Shown: one piece after another, positions 22,324 through 33,063 of the stretch | How the letters are laid out: each line of letters begins with the position of its first letter | Position numbering within the stretch: position 1 is the stretch's first letter | From: Phlyctochytrium arcticum | Taxonomy: Eukaryota; Chytridiomycota; Chytridiomycetes; Chytridiales; Chytridiaceae | Reading direction: 5' to 3' | DNA length: 64,000 nucleotides | NCBI GenBank assembly: GCA_025602905.1 | Contig: JAHLKI010000015.1 | Location: 372,001-436,000, forward strand | The notes under the pieces: generated by a model | Databases searched by the model: none | What the model was told of the DNA's origin: nothing | What the model saw: the letters and a program-made list of their open reading frames with translations, nothing else | Position numbers and translations under genes: made by a program

Positions 22324-23947
22324 ATGAGCAGTGCATCGTCATTACACAGTGAGCCCGAACATGTCGACCATGTCGAAGGAACATCAAAAGTCAAGTTTGT
22401 GCTGGGAATGCTCAAGAAGCTTGTCGGAGTCAAGGATTTAAGCAGCATGTACGTATTGTATTACCTTGGTTAGATTGGCCAACATAGCCTGACATCCTTG
22501 CTCCAATAGGCGAATATCCCTGCCGGCATCCCTCCTTGAGCCCGAGAGTAATCTTGAATTCTGGAATTACATGGACCGACCCGATTACTTTGTGGCCATC
22601 CCGGACGGAACAGACTCGCTGGAACGCATGCTCCGCGTGATTCGATGGTGGTATGCCAAAGATACCAAATGGAAGGACCAGCGGATCCGCAAACCGTACA
22701 ACTCGGTCCTGGGCGAGCGGTTTCTGTGCTGGTGGGAAGTCCCAAATGACCAGAGTGGTGGAATGGATTTGACTCGGTCCAGTTCGGATACGGGCGGAGT
22801 GGGCTCGTCGGCTGCATCCGAGGTAGCCTCCACCATGACGTCGTCCACGGCTGCTGCTGTCGACGCTGAACGGGCCAGTTTGGCCGACGATCAACGCAGT
22901 GGTCATCAGACCTTAAACGGCGGCCCCAGTCCAACGTTACAAGTAACCTGCGTTACGGAGCAAATCTGCCATCACCCACCCGTCTCAGCCTACTACTACG
23001 CCTGCCCCGAAAAAGGCATTATCGGTCGAGGAGTCGACCACGTCTCTGCCCGGTTTACGGGAACCACCATCAAAGTCGGCCCCGGTGCTCAAAACCACGG
23101 CATCTACATTACCCTCACCTCCCACGACGACGAAGAGTACAATATCCAGCACCCATGGGCATCCGTAACGGGCTGGTTATCCGGGTCCCCTTACGTGGTT
23201 GTCGGTGAGAGCGCCGTCATCACCTGCCCCAAATCGGGATTGAAGGCCGTTCTCGAGTACAAGGACGAACCCATGTTTGGCAAGCCCAAATTTGCGGTCG
23301 AGGGCAAGATTTTCCGCTACGACTATGAAATGGACAAATCCTTGACGGAAAAGGAACGCAAGGAGCGGGAAAAATTGAGTAAAATCAAGGATTCCGATGT
23401 TGTTGCTCGTATTTACGGACAATGGAATGGTCAAGTCTACTGTGTCGCTACTCCAGCCACCGAATCCTACCTCGCCGCCATCCCCCCATCCCCCAACGTC
23501 TCGTCCTCTTCGTCTCTGGCATCCCACTCCTCCCGCGCCTCTACAACCTCTTCCTCTTCCTCCGCCTCCCTCTCATCCACTCCCCGCCTCCTCTTTGACA
23601 TGGTGGCCTCCCACCCCGCCGTAAAACTCACCGCCCCAATCGCCAAACAGCACCCCTACGAATCCCGCCGCATCTGGGAGCCCGTCACAACCGCCCTCCT
23701 CGCCAAAGACTACACGGCCGCCACCAATGCCAAACGCGTCATTGAAGATGCGCAGCGCAAGTTGGCCGTCGAGCGAGCAGAGAAGGGTGAAGGCCCCTAT
23801 GAGAGTTTTTACTTTGAGTTTGAGGGTGACCGGGCGGGCAAGCCGGGACCACCCGCTGACATGACTCGGGCAAAACCATTGTTGAAGGCTGGTCGAAACT
23901 GGACTGTACCAACGACTACCACAAACAAATTAGACATGTCGAATTAG
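22324..23947 (+). CDS. Oxysterol-binding protein-related protein (Osh/ORP)
   Basis: Exons 22324-22448 and 22510-23947 with a 61-nt phase-2 intron; 520 residues. The ORD lipid-transfer domain is clear: lid region, LLEPESNLEFWNYMDRPDYF, the signature near residue 191 as EQICHHPPVSAYY (family consensus EQVSHHPP), then KPKFAVEGKI. Two Ser-rich insertions interrupt it, one before the signature (~110-180) and one near residue 340. There is no PH domain or ankyrin repeat, so it resembles the short Kes1/Osh4-type proteins that exchange sterol for PI4P between membranes. The double His of the signature, which contacts PI4P, is present. Its 3' end is duplicated just downstream. Confidence 0.9.
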
Positions 23948-24094
23948 ATTCTGGACTCTTTCATTTTTTCTGTCTTTTGTTTTTGGACACTTTTTTCTTT
24001 TCCATCTGTACATATCCTTATTTGGACACTTTCTCTGCATCTGACCTTTTCCCCTACTTTTGAATCACATCAAAGCTTCGCTCGACGTATTACA

Positions 24095-24143
24095 TCACGG
24101 CACCCTTACGAGGGAGACCCACTGCCACTGTTAAAGCCTGGCG
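24095..24143 (-). pseudogene. Decayed tRNA-Thr copy
   Basis: The minus strand shares the D-loop and anticodon region of the intact tRNA downstream (CAGTGGCAGTG, CTCGTAAG) but the acceptor stem is altered and the T arm with its GTTCGA box is gone. It cannot fold as a tRNA. It marks the older half of the local duplication. Confidence 0.7.
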
Positions 24144-24260
24144 AAAAAAACAAAAGAAACTGGATACTAGGGAGGGAGCACTGGGAGCAGTAGCTTATGC
24201 TTTGCGCTAGCTATGATGAAGGAGGAAGGAGAGGTACCAACGACTACCACAAACAAATTA

Positions 24261-24294
24261 CCGTAAATATCAGGTCCGGACCTAATATTTACGG
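24261..24294. mobile_element. 34-bp palindromic insertion with TA target duplication (minimal MITE-like)
   Basis: A 34-bp near-perfect palindrome (one mismatched pair, positions 11 and 24 of the element) with ends CCGTAAATAT and ATATTTACGG and centre AGGTCCGGACCT. It is bordered by TA at 24259-24260 and 24295-24296. The paralogous stretch at 23930-23933 lacks the 34 bp plus one TA and so is the empty site. TA duplication is typical of Tc1/mariner-type transposition. Confidence 0.7.
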
Positions 24295-24511
24295 TAGACA
24301 TGTTGATTTAGATCGTTTGATTTTATTTTTTTGGACACTTTTTCAGCATCTGACAATTACTGGTGCATTTGCAAGTTATCAGAAATTATAAGTTTTGAGA
24401 ATAAGTGTTATTGAAGGTTTTACTGTGCCCAGTTGCTTACATTCGGCGGTTGTGACCTGACCACTTTCCCACAGCATCCCCCCCCCCCCCAAAAAAATAA
24501 AAAAAAACAAA

Positions 24512-24583
24512 TACCGACTGCGTGGATCGAACACGCGGCCTTCTGCTTACGAGGCAGACGCACTGCCACTGTGCTAAGTCGGC
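24512..24583 (-). tRNA. tRNA-Thr (anticodon CGU)
   Basis: 72 nt, complete cloverleaf: acceptor GCCGACT/AGTCGGT with a G1-U72 wobble, D stem GCAC/GTGC, anticodon stem TCTGC/GCAGA with loop CTCGTAA (anticodon CGT), T stem GCGTG/CACGC with TTCGATC, discriminator A. No intron. A run of T follows on the transcribed strand, as for a Pol III terminator. By anticodon it reads ACG (Thr). Confidence 0.9.
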
Positions 24584-24619
24584 GTACAATGGTATACGCA
24601 TACATTTTCTTGGACTTGT

Positions 24620-24985
24620 ATTTGCGCTTGTAAATTTGCCTGGTGCATTAGCTGTGCTTGGTATTGCGCGAATCTGACACCAGTGGAAATCGTCCATAGT
24701 GACCTGCATAGTGACCACAAGAAGCGGGTTTGTTGGAAGAATGTCTTGTTGGGATCGAAGGATCAGATCATTTGAACGGGCAATCGATTTTGACGGATTG
24801 TAGCATATGCCTACTCTCGAAAAGTACCGCTGCAGGGTATACGACTGGCCGATCATCTGCCTTCCAACGATTCGTTTGATGTAATCGCACCTCCGATCTA
24901 TGGTGTGTGCAGATGGCGAAAATAATCTCCGATCGCGAGATTGAGCATCGACAAAGGGATTCCCGTCAAACGTATAGCTTAATTC
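24620..24985 (-). pseudogene. Truncated copy of the zinc-ribbon/unknown family gene
   Basis: Minus-strand reading matches the gene at 18-21.2 kb: FDGNPFVD, CDYIKR, YNPSKSIARSND, DDFHWCQIRAIPS and APGKFTSAN align with FDGNPLLD, CDYIKR, YHPSKSITRQND, DDFHWCQIRPVPD and APGKFTSAK. About 45 residues are missing between the first two blocks, a two-residue insertion precedes the DDFHW block, and the rest of the gene is absent on both sides. It is a clear fragment, ending close to the tRNA gene. Confidence 0.8.
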
Positions 24986-25363
24986 AAGTCATTGACCGTT
25001 GTGGATCCTCTTCATCCGGTTTCGAAGGAGTGACGATGGTGATGGCGTCCAAATTTTCCGGCTCATCATGGTCAACCACTAACTACGCGATTCATCTGGT
25101 ACTGTTTCCACAGGTCGAAAGAATCCGCATTTTTTTGTGCCATCGAACATCTGATCTTAGTTTCCCACTGTCTTTACTCTTTACTTGTGGGGGTCTATGT
25201 GGAGAGAACGAGCACTCGTGTACACGTTGAGGTCTCCCTCACGTAGATAACCTCATAACACACTAGCAAGTTTACGTGAGAAATGAAATGTGTATGAACA
25301 AAATTGAATAGCTTCACCAGAAAAAAATACTACAAAAAACTATACACAGTAGGTACAAAAAGA

Positions 25364-26358
25364 CTATGTTTCCTTCTCCTTCTTCTTGTCGCTGTTTGAA
25401 TCGTGACGAACAACAAGAACTGGGCATAGGCACGAGTGGACACAGTAGTCGGAAACGGAGCCCAAGAAGGTACGTTTCAAGGCACCCATTCCGCGCGAGC
25501 CAATGATGAAGAGATCAGCGTGAAGTTCTTTGGTCTTGTAGACCAATTCGTCGCGGGGGTCTCCACGGAGAGCAATAGCACGGCACTTTGCCTAAAAGCG
25601 AGAGAGAATGAGTTCCAATGATGTGAAGCAATACGAAAGTCAGTGAATAACGTACCCCGGCCTTGAGGACCTTGGCACCATAGTGTTTGAGCAAGCGATG
25701 GCTTTCCAACATGTACTCCTGCTCGGTCCGGTCGATCCAATCTAAATGGGGCAAAAGAGGATATGCGGGTTTAGATGATGAAAGGCTAACGTCGGATGAT
25801 TCAGCAACGTGGTAAGCTGGGAGATGGGAGTGGGAATGATTATGCGGCGCAATGTGACTATGCGCGGTGGGGTGGAACAGCCGCTTATTGGGCGGCATAT
25901 CGCCCAATCCTCCTGGCCACCATTTGGCCGAAGCTAGATCTGGATCTGAAGATGAAGAATGGGCCTCATGCGCACCTCCCATATCCATGTAGACGAGTCC
26001 AAAGGAAGACGGGACGTTAACAACGTCGCGGACATTGAGGAGAACGACTTGGTCGGTTTCTTTGCGGATGATGTTGTCCAAAGCCCAGTGGAAGGCATAG
26101 TCGGCGTGTTCTGTTAATTTTCAATTTTTCTTGGTAAGAATTAGGATGTTTTGTGGGGAAAGCCATCAACAAATTACCAGAGTGATCCAACGCGATGCAG
26201 ATGACCCGTTGGTGAGTGGCAGGCACTTCCTCCATCAACTCTTCATGGATGGGCTCCTTGAGCTTCTGGAGACGCTGTCGGGTGGCCTCGTCAGCTTCCT
26301 GCTTCTCGGCGGAGGAGGCCTGCACGGGTGTTGCCTGGGGTGCTGCTGTCGTAGACAT
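25364..26358 (-). CDS. Universal stress protein (UspA-like)
   Basis: Three exons, 26358-26178, 26110-25656 and 25591-25364, introns of 67 and 64 nt, 287 residues. The Usp fold is split: first strand RVICIALDHSEHADYAFHWAL, C-terminal nucleotide-binding signature LFIIGSRGMGALKRTFLGSVS followed by CPVLVV, the G2xG9xG(S/T) pattern of ATP-binding Usp proteins. A His-, Ser- and Pro-rich insertion of about 80 residues (HSHIAPHNHSHSHLP) sits in the middle. No signal peptide; probably a cytosolic stress or nucleotide sensor. The charged tail ends in KKKEKET. Confidence 0.9.
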
Positions 26359-26806
26359 GTTGTGATGATACAGTTGTTTTGTGGAGAAGGATATAGGTTA
26401 TTGGCGGGGAGGGTGCGCTGTCTGGGGGGTTTCTTATATGGGTCAGGAGTGTGAGGCTTTCGAGGAGTGTGATTAATAACTTTGGAGTGAGCGGAAATTC
26501 AAAGTGAAGCCCCCTTTTTATATACTTTTCGCCGGGTCCTTTCGGAAAGTGCGTCGCTCTGCGTCGCTTCGAGTCAGCGCGCGTCTCGCTTGGCACGCGG
26601 TTTTCGATGCAGCGGGTGAAAGTATTCAAGACTGTGCTGGAAGGTGCTGGCATCAAAGTCCATGGATGTTTATTAAAAGTTATTTTATAAATGCAAGAGG
26701 AAAAAAAACTATCTACAGAGAAAGTAACCAAAACATTCGTGGATATCATAGGTGGATTTTGAGTAAACAAACCCAGATGATTTATGAAGAAGGGTTATGG
26801 AGGGGA

Positions 26807-27721
26807 TCAAACAGTCTGGTTGGTGTGGGTGCTGCCGCCCGACGTAGTGTCGCTCTGCTTTTTGGGAAACCACAAAAAGTACTTGCTCGTCCGGTCCCGG
26901 TACTGGATAAAGTCTTGACGGTCGCCGTAGCGCTCTTGAGTCGCCTTTTCCTGCAGCTTGACGCCGCTGACACAGATAATCAAAAAGGCCACGAACATTG
27001 GCGACAGGATGGATACATATTGCCAGTTCTCCTGGAAGCCCCGGGCACACAGAATGAACATGCCAATCCATAGCGAAATCTCGCCGTTGTAGTTGGCGTA
27101 CCGGCAGTACTTCCATATTCCAGTGTGCACAAAGTCCTTGGGGTGCTTACTCTTGAAAATGTACTTTTGCGTGTCGGCCGTCACTTCCACCACATAGCCG
27201 TAAATCCAGAGAAGGAGACCGATAATGTCGGATGGCCCGCCAAAGGTGCGTTGCAACCGCCCGTCATTGGCCAGGACGAGGTACACGGGAAACGCCGTTA
27301 GGAAGACCCAAATGGCCTGCATGAACCAGACAACCCAAAACTTGGCTGGAGAGTGTTTGTACTGATCAAAGCGATGGTCCTCATGTTTGGATGCTCTAAT
27401 AAAAAGAATAAGTCACTTTTGTTCCGCATAAACATGTTCCAAAATAAAGCCTTACCGTAAAAACAAGAAGGAGCCCAGACGTACACACCATAGAATAACC
27501 AAAACCGCAACAAGGATTTGGCGGGCCGACAAATCCCCAACGCTGTCCCCACTGGCTCGTCGCCACAACAGGGCCGTCAATGTGCATGAGAAAAATGTGA
27601 TGGCGCCAGACAAGTCATAGTATCGTTCAGTCTTGAGGGGTGCAGAAATCAGGAAGGAAACAAGCTGGATGCCGAAATCAATGTAGAGTGTTGTGATGAT
27701 GGAGTCTCCGATGGGTATCAT
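26807..27721 (-). CDS. DUF1295 (steroid 5-alpha-reductase-like) membrane protein
   Basis: Exons 27721-27456 and 27395-26807, 60-nt phase-2 intron, 284 residues. Six or seven hydrophobic segments, then the C-terminal signature of the family: TADTQKYIFK, HTGIWKYCRYANYNGEI and FIQYRDRTSKYFLWFP. DUF1295 proteins are related to 5-alpha-reductase and ICMT-type membrane enzymes; the actual substrate is unknown. The first ATG in frame with the hydrophobic N-terminus was chosen (an upstream TTG is not a likely start). The 3' end faces the universal stress protein promoter. Confidence 0.85.
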
Positions 27722-28469
27722 GGTTGCTGTGATGAAACACAAGTTGGTTGCGGGCTTAAAATGCTGCTTTCCGGGTGCAGGCCCTGGCCTTTATAGGAAA
27801 TTTTCAAACCCAGCTCCGCGCATCGCGGATCGGAGTTGCAAACACTGGATCGGTGATGCGACCCTCCGTGTTGACAAACATCGCGGCAAAACACTGCGCT
27901 AACCTTCTTTCTTTACACTCGCATACATTTCCGAATTCCAGGGTTTTTATTGACGTTAAGAGTCGCTGAGCTCCGCGTAAACCCTGGTAAACCCGACGTT
28001 GGCATATATATAGGCCGTGCGCGGCCATTATTAGCTTTGGCGAGGCGGGATGTGCCCCGATGTGCATGTGCAAATGTTCTAGATTGACGCTTGAGCCTTG
28101 GATCGGTTTACCATTGTTTTGCATCGGAGCACAGACTATCGAACTTTTCAAAATTCAAATGGAATTTTCAAAGTTAAGTCTATTCTTTGCATCGGCCGGC
28201 AAGCTCCGATTGGTGCGCAGTACCCAGAGGCATTCTCTCCACCCACGGACGACATTGCCTGGCATTGATGCATCTTGAAAGGTTGCCAGAGACGGATAGA
28301 TTCCAGCAACCTTTGAGAATTGTCCGCCGGACTTTATTTTCCAGGAGTCACCTCAAAAAAAGTGGGAAGTCGTGACGTGGTATCCGCCACGAAATGGGAT
28401 AAAAAGCCAGTCCCCCACAGCTCCCCACTCCTGCCATCCACACAGATCTCACCTCTGCAAAAACACACA
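27722..28469. other. Divergent promoter region, no gene
   Basis: About 750 bases between the DUF1295 gene and the MAPEG gene. A TATA-like CCTTTATAGG lies at about 27788, upstream of the DUF1295 start. No supported gene. Confidence 0.45.
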
Positions 28470-29042
28470 ATGGTTGCTTCTCTGACAATAACCCTCACTC
28501 CCGACCATGGCTGGGTAAGAGTTTCTGTGCCAAGATTCTTTCCGAGATCCGATTGACTGATCTACCATGTTTTTAGGCCATTGCAACGGCAACCGCCAGT
28601 GTCTTTGTCCTAAGTTATTTTGCCTTCAAGGCTGGAGGCATGCGCAAGAAGGCCGGTGTGCCCTACCCTTACCGTACGTGCTATACTTCTACTTATGCTA
28701 GGAAGGTGATCTAACTTTGCGCGATATATTTCAGTCTACGCCGACCGTGCTGAAGCCGAAGCCAGCCCCGTCAAGAAGCTTTACAACTGCTACCAACGTG
28801 CCCACCAAAACACGCTCGAGAACTACCCTGCTTTCCTTGCCCTTCTCGCCACCTCGTCTATTGAGTACCCCCGGTTCGCAGCTGCTTGTGGAGCAACGTG
28901 GTTGATCGGACGTATCACGTATGCGCACGGATATTACTCGGGCCAGCCCGAGAGGCGCAACCGAGGAGCCTTTGCGTACTTGGGATGGTTTGGAATGATT
29001 GGTGCTTCATTCAAGGTCGCCTATGATTTGATCATGTCCTAA
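28470..29042 (+). CDS. MAPEG-family microsomal glutathione S-transferase 3-like
   Basis: Exons 28470-28514, 28577-28673 and 28735-29042, introns of 62 and 61 nt, 149 residues. Small four-helix membrane protein with the MGST3/FLAP-type motif YNCYQRAHQNTLENYPAFLALL split over helix 2, then AYLGWFGMIGASFKVAYDLI at the C-terminus. Such enzymes conjugate or peroxidise lipids with glutathione in the ER. Length is typical for the family. The first coding exon is only 15 codons. Confidence 0.92.
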
Positions 29043-29441
29043 AATCGCGTCTTGTGATGCGAAGAGCTGTATTTGTTGCTTATTGTAAATCTGAGAGGCA
29101 AATGCCATAAAGAATCCTTTTACTGCTTCATAGTTCTACGAACTTCATTTTGATATTCGGTTTTCCAAAAGTTGAAAAGTCCCAATGGAAATGTGGGTCA
29201 TGTGATGCGCTGGTTGCTGCAAGTGGTGCAAGTACGAAATTTGAAGTTCCCGAATTCCAATGCCAAAAGTTGCAATTGAACAAGCCGAATATTGAGACCT
29301 AGACTCCAGCAATCACTGAACGCACAGCGAAAGCACTCAGTCAAGGGATCAAGTCACGGAATATCATCACTTAGAGGCTTTAGAGGAAGGGAAATCACTG
29401 GGGAAATCACGTCGTTCTCTGACGTTACGTCGTAGAGCAAC
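29043..29441. other. Intergenic, no gene
   Basis: About 400 bases with no supported gene; contains the promoter of the CCDC130 homologue. Confidence 0.45.
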
Positions 29442-30847
29442 ATGGCTGGTAAGTTTCTGGCACAACTTGGGTTTGGCTTACAGCGTGGGATTAGCAGTAT
29501 GGGATTTTCGAAGAGGTTGTGGAAGGAGGGAAGATGGATTTCAAGTGAAGTTGACAAAAGTATTGCCACCGCGAGGATGTTTGATGTTGATGTCAATTTT
29601 TGGATCGGAGTTGGGGTTGCCGGATAGGTGCAACGGCAACGATAGGAAGGGTATTCTTGAAGGAATCCAGACTTGGACTTGTTAAAACCGACACAACATC
29701 TACTCGTGCCAAGCATATCATCCAAATCAGATATCTCACCCCCCATCTTTACCAGAACGCAAAGCAACAAACAAGTACTATCCTCCCGACTGGGACCCCT
29801 CCAAAGGCTCCATCAACACATTTGTCGGGCAACATCCACTCCGAGACCGAGCCCGTAAAATCTCCCAAGGCATCCTCATTGTCCGGTTCGAGCTTCCCTT
29901 CAACATTTGGTGTACGCACTGCAACAAGCATGTCGGGATGGGAGTGCGGTATAATGCGGAAAAGAAAAAGGTTGGGATGTATTATACGACTCCTATTTTG
30001 GAGTTTCGGATGAAGTGTCATTTGTGTAGTGGATGGATTGAGATTCGGACGGATCCCAAGGTAAGGTGAATTTGATTATGTCAAAAAAAGATGTCTCGCG
30101 GCCACTCATGCTGTTTTCTCATTTGAGAATGCGAAATATGTCATCATGAGTGGAGCCCGGCTGCGGGAAGAAGGTTACGATCCAGCCGACATTGGTCTCC
30201 CCGTATTGGCCGACCCCGCCACCGCCGTTGCCAAAGATGCCTTTGCAACCCTCGAAACCAACCTCGACAACGAGTCCCAATCCCGTGCTACGGCCCCTTC
30301 TCTCTCCCTTCTCCACAACCACAACAAGCGGACCTGGTCCGACCCTTACGCCATGTCCCAGCTCCTCCGCAAAGAATTCCGGGCCGAGAAAAAAGTCCGG
30401 GTCGCGAAAGAACAGGACTCGGCAAGAGTTCAGGCCAAGTATGGCCTGGCCGTCGATGTCGCCTTTGCGGAACCGGAGGATGAGCGGGTCGCCCAAAGTA
30501 TTACGTTTGAGCGGGCGCGGCCGGTTGCGTTGCGGGAGAAGTTGGGGGTTGTAAGGGGTGCGAGTGTATTTGGGCGGGGTGGGAGTTTGGTCCTTCGGAA
30601 AGGAAAAGACAAGCCTGCTGCGGCTTCGGCTAGGGACACACTTTTGCAACTCAAACAGCGGGAACGGCAGGACCCGTTTTCTGTCTCTGTACCCGGGCCA
30701 TCCTCGGCATCATCATCATTATCACAACCCCAATCCTCGCACTCTCCTACTGTATCATCTACCCCATCTCCATTAAAATCAATGGGGACTGCCTCCGTCA
30801 TCATCCGCAAACGCGCCGAGCCAGTGCCTGTTCCCATCTCTCCATGA
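29442..30847 (+). CDS. CCDC130/YJU2B (CWC16 family) spliceosome-associated protein
   Basis: Exons 29442-29448, 29756-30060 and 30128-30847; 343 residues. The first coding exon is only 7 nt (ATGGCTG), joined over a 307-nt intron so that the product starts MAERKATNKYYPPDWDPSKG, the standard family start. The conserved core follows: RDRARKISQGILIVRFELPF, zinc-binding WCTHCNKHVGMGVRYNAEKK, YYTTPILEFRMKCHLCSGWI. CWC16 proteins join the spliceosome around the catalytic steps. The Ser/Pro-rich C-terminal third is less conserved. Reading on from the ATG without splicing gives an unrelated short frame and should be ignored. Confidence 0.92.
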
Positions 30848-31106
30848 CACTCATACCCCTGTAAATATTTGTACATACACCTAGAATTTAACATCCAGCG
30901 AGGAGGCCATACCCGTCTCAACGCTTCCAAATCATACATATCATTAGCCTTTTTGGAAGCACTACAACTTGGGATAGGACTCCAAAACTCACGAAAGTAA
31001 ACAAAGGTATATCAAAGAACCAACAAGAAAAATTGAAGCACCACACACTCCTTCATCCAGTTCACATCCAAGAGCAAAAAAAAATTACACCACTAATCTG
31101 GCCGTT

Positions 31107-31615
31107 TTACTGCACCTCACACAACAATGCCCATTCCAAAATATACTTGCCCTCCTTGTACTGCTGGGATTCCTCGTACGCTTTTTCCTGTTTGTGTTGT
31201 GAAAGGAAAGTGATGAATGCAAGAGAATCAGAGAAATGTCATTGCCAATTGTTTTCTCCATGGGAGCAAGTCTACTTACGTATTTCCATCTACGAGAAAA
31301 GTGACGTTAGAAAGGATATCACTGAACTACTTCAATGTTTAAAACTCACCCGAGAATCCCCCCGCATTTGGTACATCCAAGATCTCTCACAACATGCCAT
31401 CCAGTCGTCATCCGTCGCTCCTCACATCCCCCCTCGACCACATTCACGACCTTGTCAAATAAGTAGGCGGCCCCAGTCTGTCCCTGAAATTGCTTGGAGA
31501 CGAGCGAGGAGGAGGATGTCAGGTGGGTGTGGCAGTTGAGGCAGCCGTAGAGGGTTTTGGTGTGGGGAGCGTGAGGGGGTGGTGGGGTTAGGTAGCGGAG
31601 GTGGGGGATACCCAT
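31107..31615 (-). CDS. Yippee-like zinc-binding protein
   Basis: Exons 31615-31350, 31289-31280 and 31187-31107; 118 residues, the normal family size. Two zinc-binding CxxC pairs (YGCLNCHTHL and LGCTKCGGILGWKY) bracket SKQFQGQTGAAYLFDKVVNV, and the end EKAYEESQQYKEGKYILE is diagnostic. The middle exon is only 10 nt, finishing Gly and encoding Trp-Lys-Tyr. Yippee proteins carry a CULT-like beta fold and are linked in animals and yeasts to E3-ligase complexes and growth control; the role here is unknown. Confidence 0.92.
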
Positions 31616-32753
31616 GATATATTTGGTGTACTTTTTCTTCCTGACGGCTGAAGTAGAGGCTTTTTTTGGATCAAGTCTTGTGTATATAGGCTGCAAATGG
31701 ACTTTGTGTAGGAATTTCCGAATTTGAAATTTTTGACAGGCAAAATCAAACCCTCCGGTATTGCGCAAAGGGTGCTGATGTTCCGAAGGTTCTCCCCTGC
31801 AACCGCGTGAAATCCCTGAATAAACAATTGAATTGCTGAACAACCAAAGTTCAAAATTCAAAAAGCCCCAAATTGTGAAATGGTCTTTGTTCCTTGATAT
31901 TAGAGTGCTTGCGAAAAAAAGTGCAGAGGTTGCCCGAGTGGTATATTATGGATATGCGTGTGTCCTGCTAGACCAGGCGAAAGGGTCGGCTTTCTCACAT
32001 GAGAGTGGCCTGCAATGAAATCGGGTATTAGACTTCAGGAAAGGAAAAAAAGTTGGCACACAGGTGCCGTCAAAGTTGACTCGGGCCGTAGGTACAAATA
32101 AAGTTTTTGCCACATACCGTATATTTGGAACCCACACCTTCTTCACTTGACGGGCACTTTTTGACGTTTCCCACCGGTTGTTTTTGGGGCGAAAGGTGGT
32201 CAAGGGTGTTTGGCAACGCGAACTGGGGAAAACGAAATTGCGAGGATTGAGGGTGCGGAGACGCCAAGCGGCAGATTTCTCCCACGCACATGACACATCG
32301 CGATTACGTAAAAAATGGAAATCGTACGAAAAATGCCGCCAAGGTCAAGGGTGGATGGATCGGGAGCTGGCTCGACATTGCGGCGGAACAAAACAGACAA
32401 AACACTGGGAAAGCAAGACAAATGTGAGGTTTCGACATGTAATTGTATTCGAAAGTCAAGTAAAAAAAAACAATAATACGTAGGGAACACGATAATGACA
32501 GAAACACATGCATGAGTGTCCAAAGGCGGGGCCCCACCAATATATACAAATCACACGTGTCTAGTGCAAAAAAGGACCAAACTGTGTTGATGCGTCGGGT
32601 TGAGGAGATGGGTGATGTGTGCGGCGGGAGGCTGATTTTGTTTGTTGGGGTTGAGGATCGTGGTGATGACCACGGGTCAATAGCGACCAGATAAAAATGT
32701 TGAATGTGCGAGAGAAGGAAGGCGGAGGTTGGAGGATGTGAAGGTGGGTAGAC
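31616..32753. other. Intergenic, no supported gene
   Basis: About 1.1 kb. An A-box-like GGTTGCCCGAGTGG (31929) suggested a tRNA, but no matching B box or cloverleaf was found. No coding signal. Confidence 0.4.
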
Positions 32754-33063
32754 TTATTTCGTCGACGCAGCAGGGGCGGCTCCAGCCTGGTTCTTTGGGT
32801 TCTCGGGAGCGTCCTTCCAGTGAGAAGCGGCAACCTTGAAAGCCTCCTTGTGTCCAATGCCGGGAGTGTCGGCCTTGACCTTGGTCAGCTCAGTCTTCAT
32901 GAACATGTTGTAAGGGGATGCTCCACGCTTGGATGGGGCTAAGAATTTGGGAAAGAAAAATAGGTTAGGAAAATCTGTGCTTGACAACCGATTCTGCCTT
33001 GATGGCTAGAGACTTACCCTTCTTGGCGGGGGACGTCGTCTTCTCCTTTGCGGCCTTGGGCAT
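32754..33063 (-). CDS. Small HMG-box/YABBY-like nuclear protein
   Basis: Exons 33063-33018 and 32938-32754, 79-nt phase-1 intron, 76 residues. A Lys-rich start (MPKAAKEKTTSPAKKAPSKR) leads into GASPYNMFMKTEL and HKEAFKVAASHWKDAPENPK, which matches the first helices and the N-P-K ending of the short HMG-box-like/YABBY-like proteins common in fungi. Likely a small DNA-binding chromatin protein. The tail is Ala-rich. Confidence 0.85.

Larger units (their letters stand above)
23905..24583. repeat. Local tandem duplication of OSBP 3' end plus tRNA
   Basis: The last coding bases and 3' UTR of the OSBP gene (from about 23905) recur at about 24234. In both copies the sequence is followed by a tRNA on the minus strand, degenerate in the first copy (24095-24143) and intact in the second (24512-24583). 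The two copies match through GTACCAACGACTACC and into the TTGGACAC-rich UTR, so a unit of about 330-400 bp was duplicated in tandem. Confidence 0.8.

Noticed and set aside
24479..24510. C-run followed by A-rich stretch as a poly(A) tail of a retroposed copy
   Set aside because: It reads as the T-rich Pol III terminator region of the minus-strand tRNA; no retroposed gene lies next to it.
31925..32010. tRNA-like A box (GGTTGCCCGAGTGG)
   Set aside because: No GTTCGA-type B box and no consistent acceptor or anticodon stem in any spacing tried, including a possible intron.
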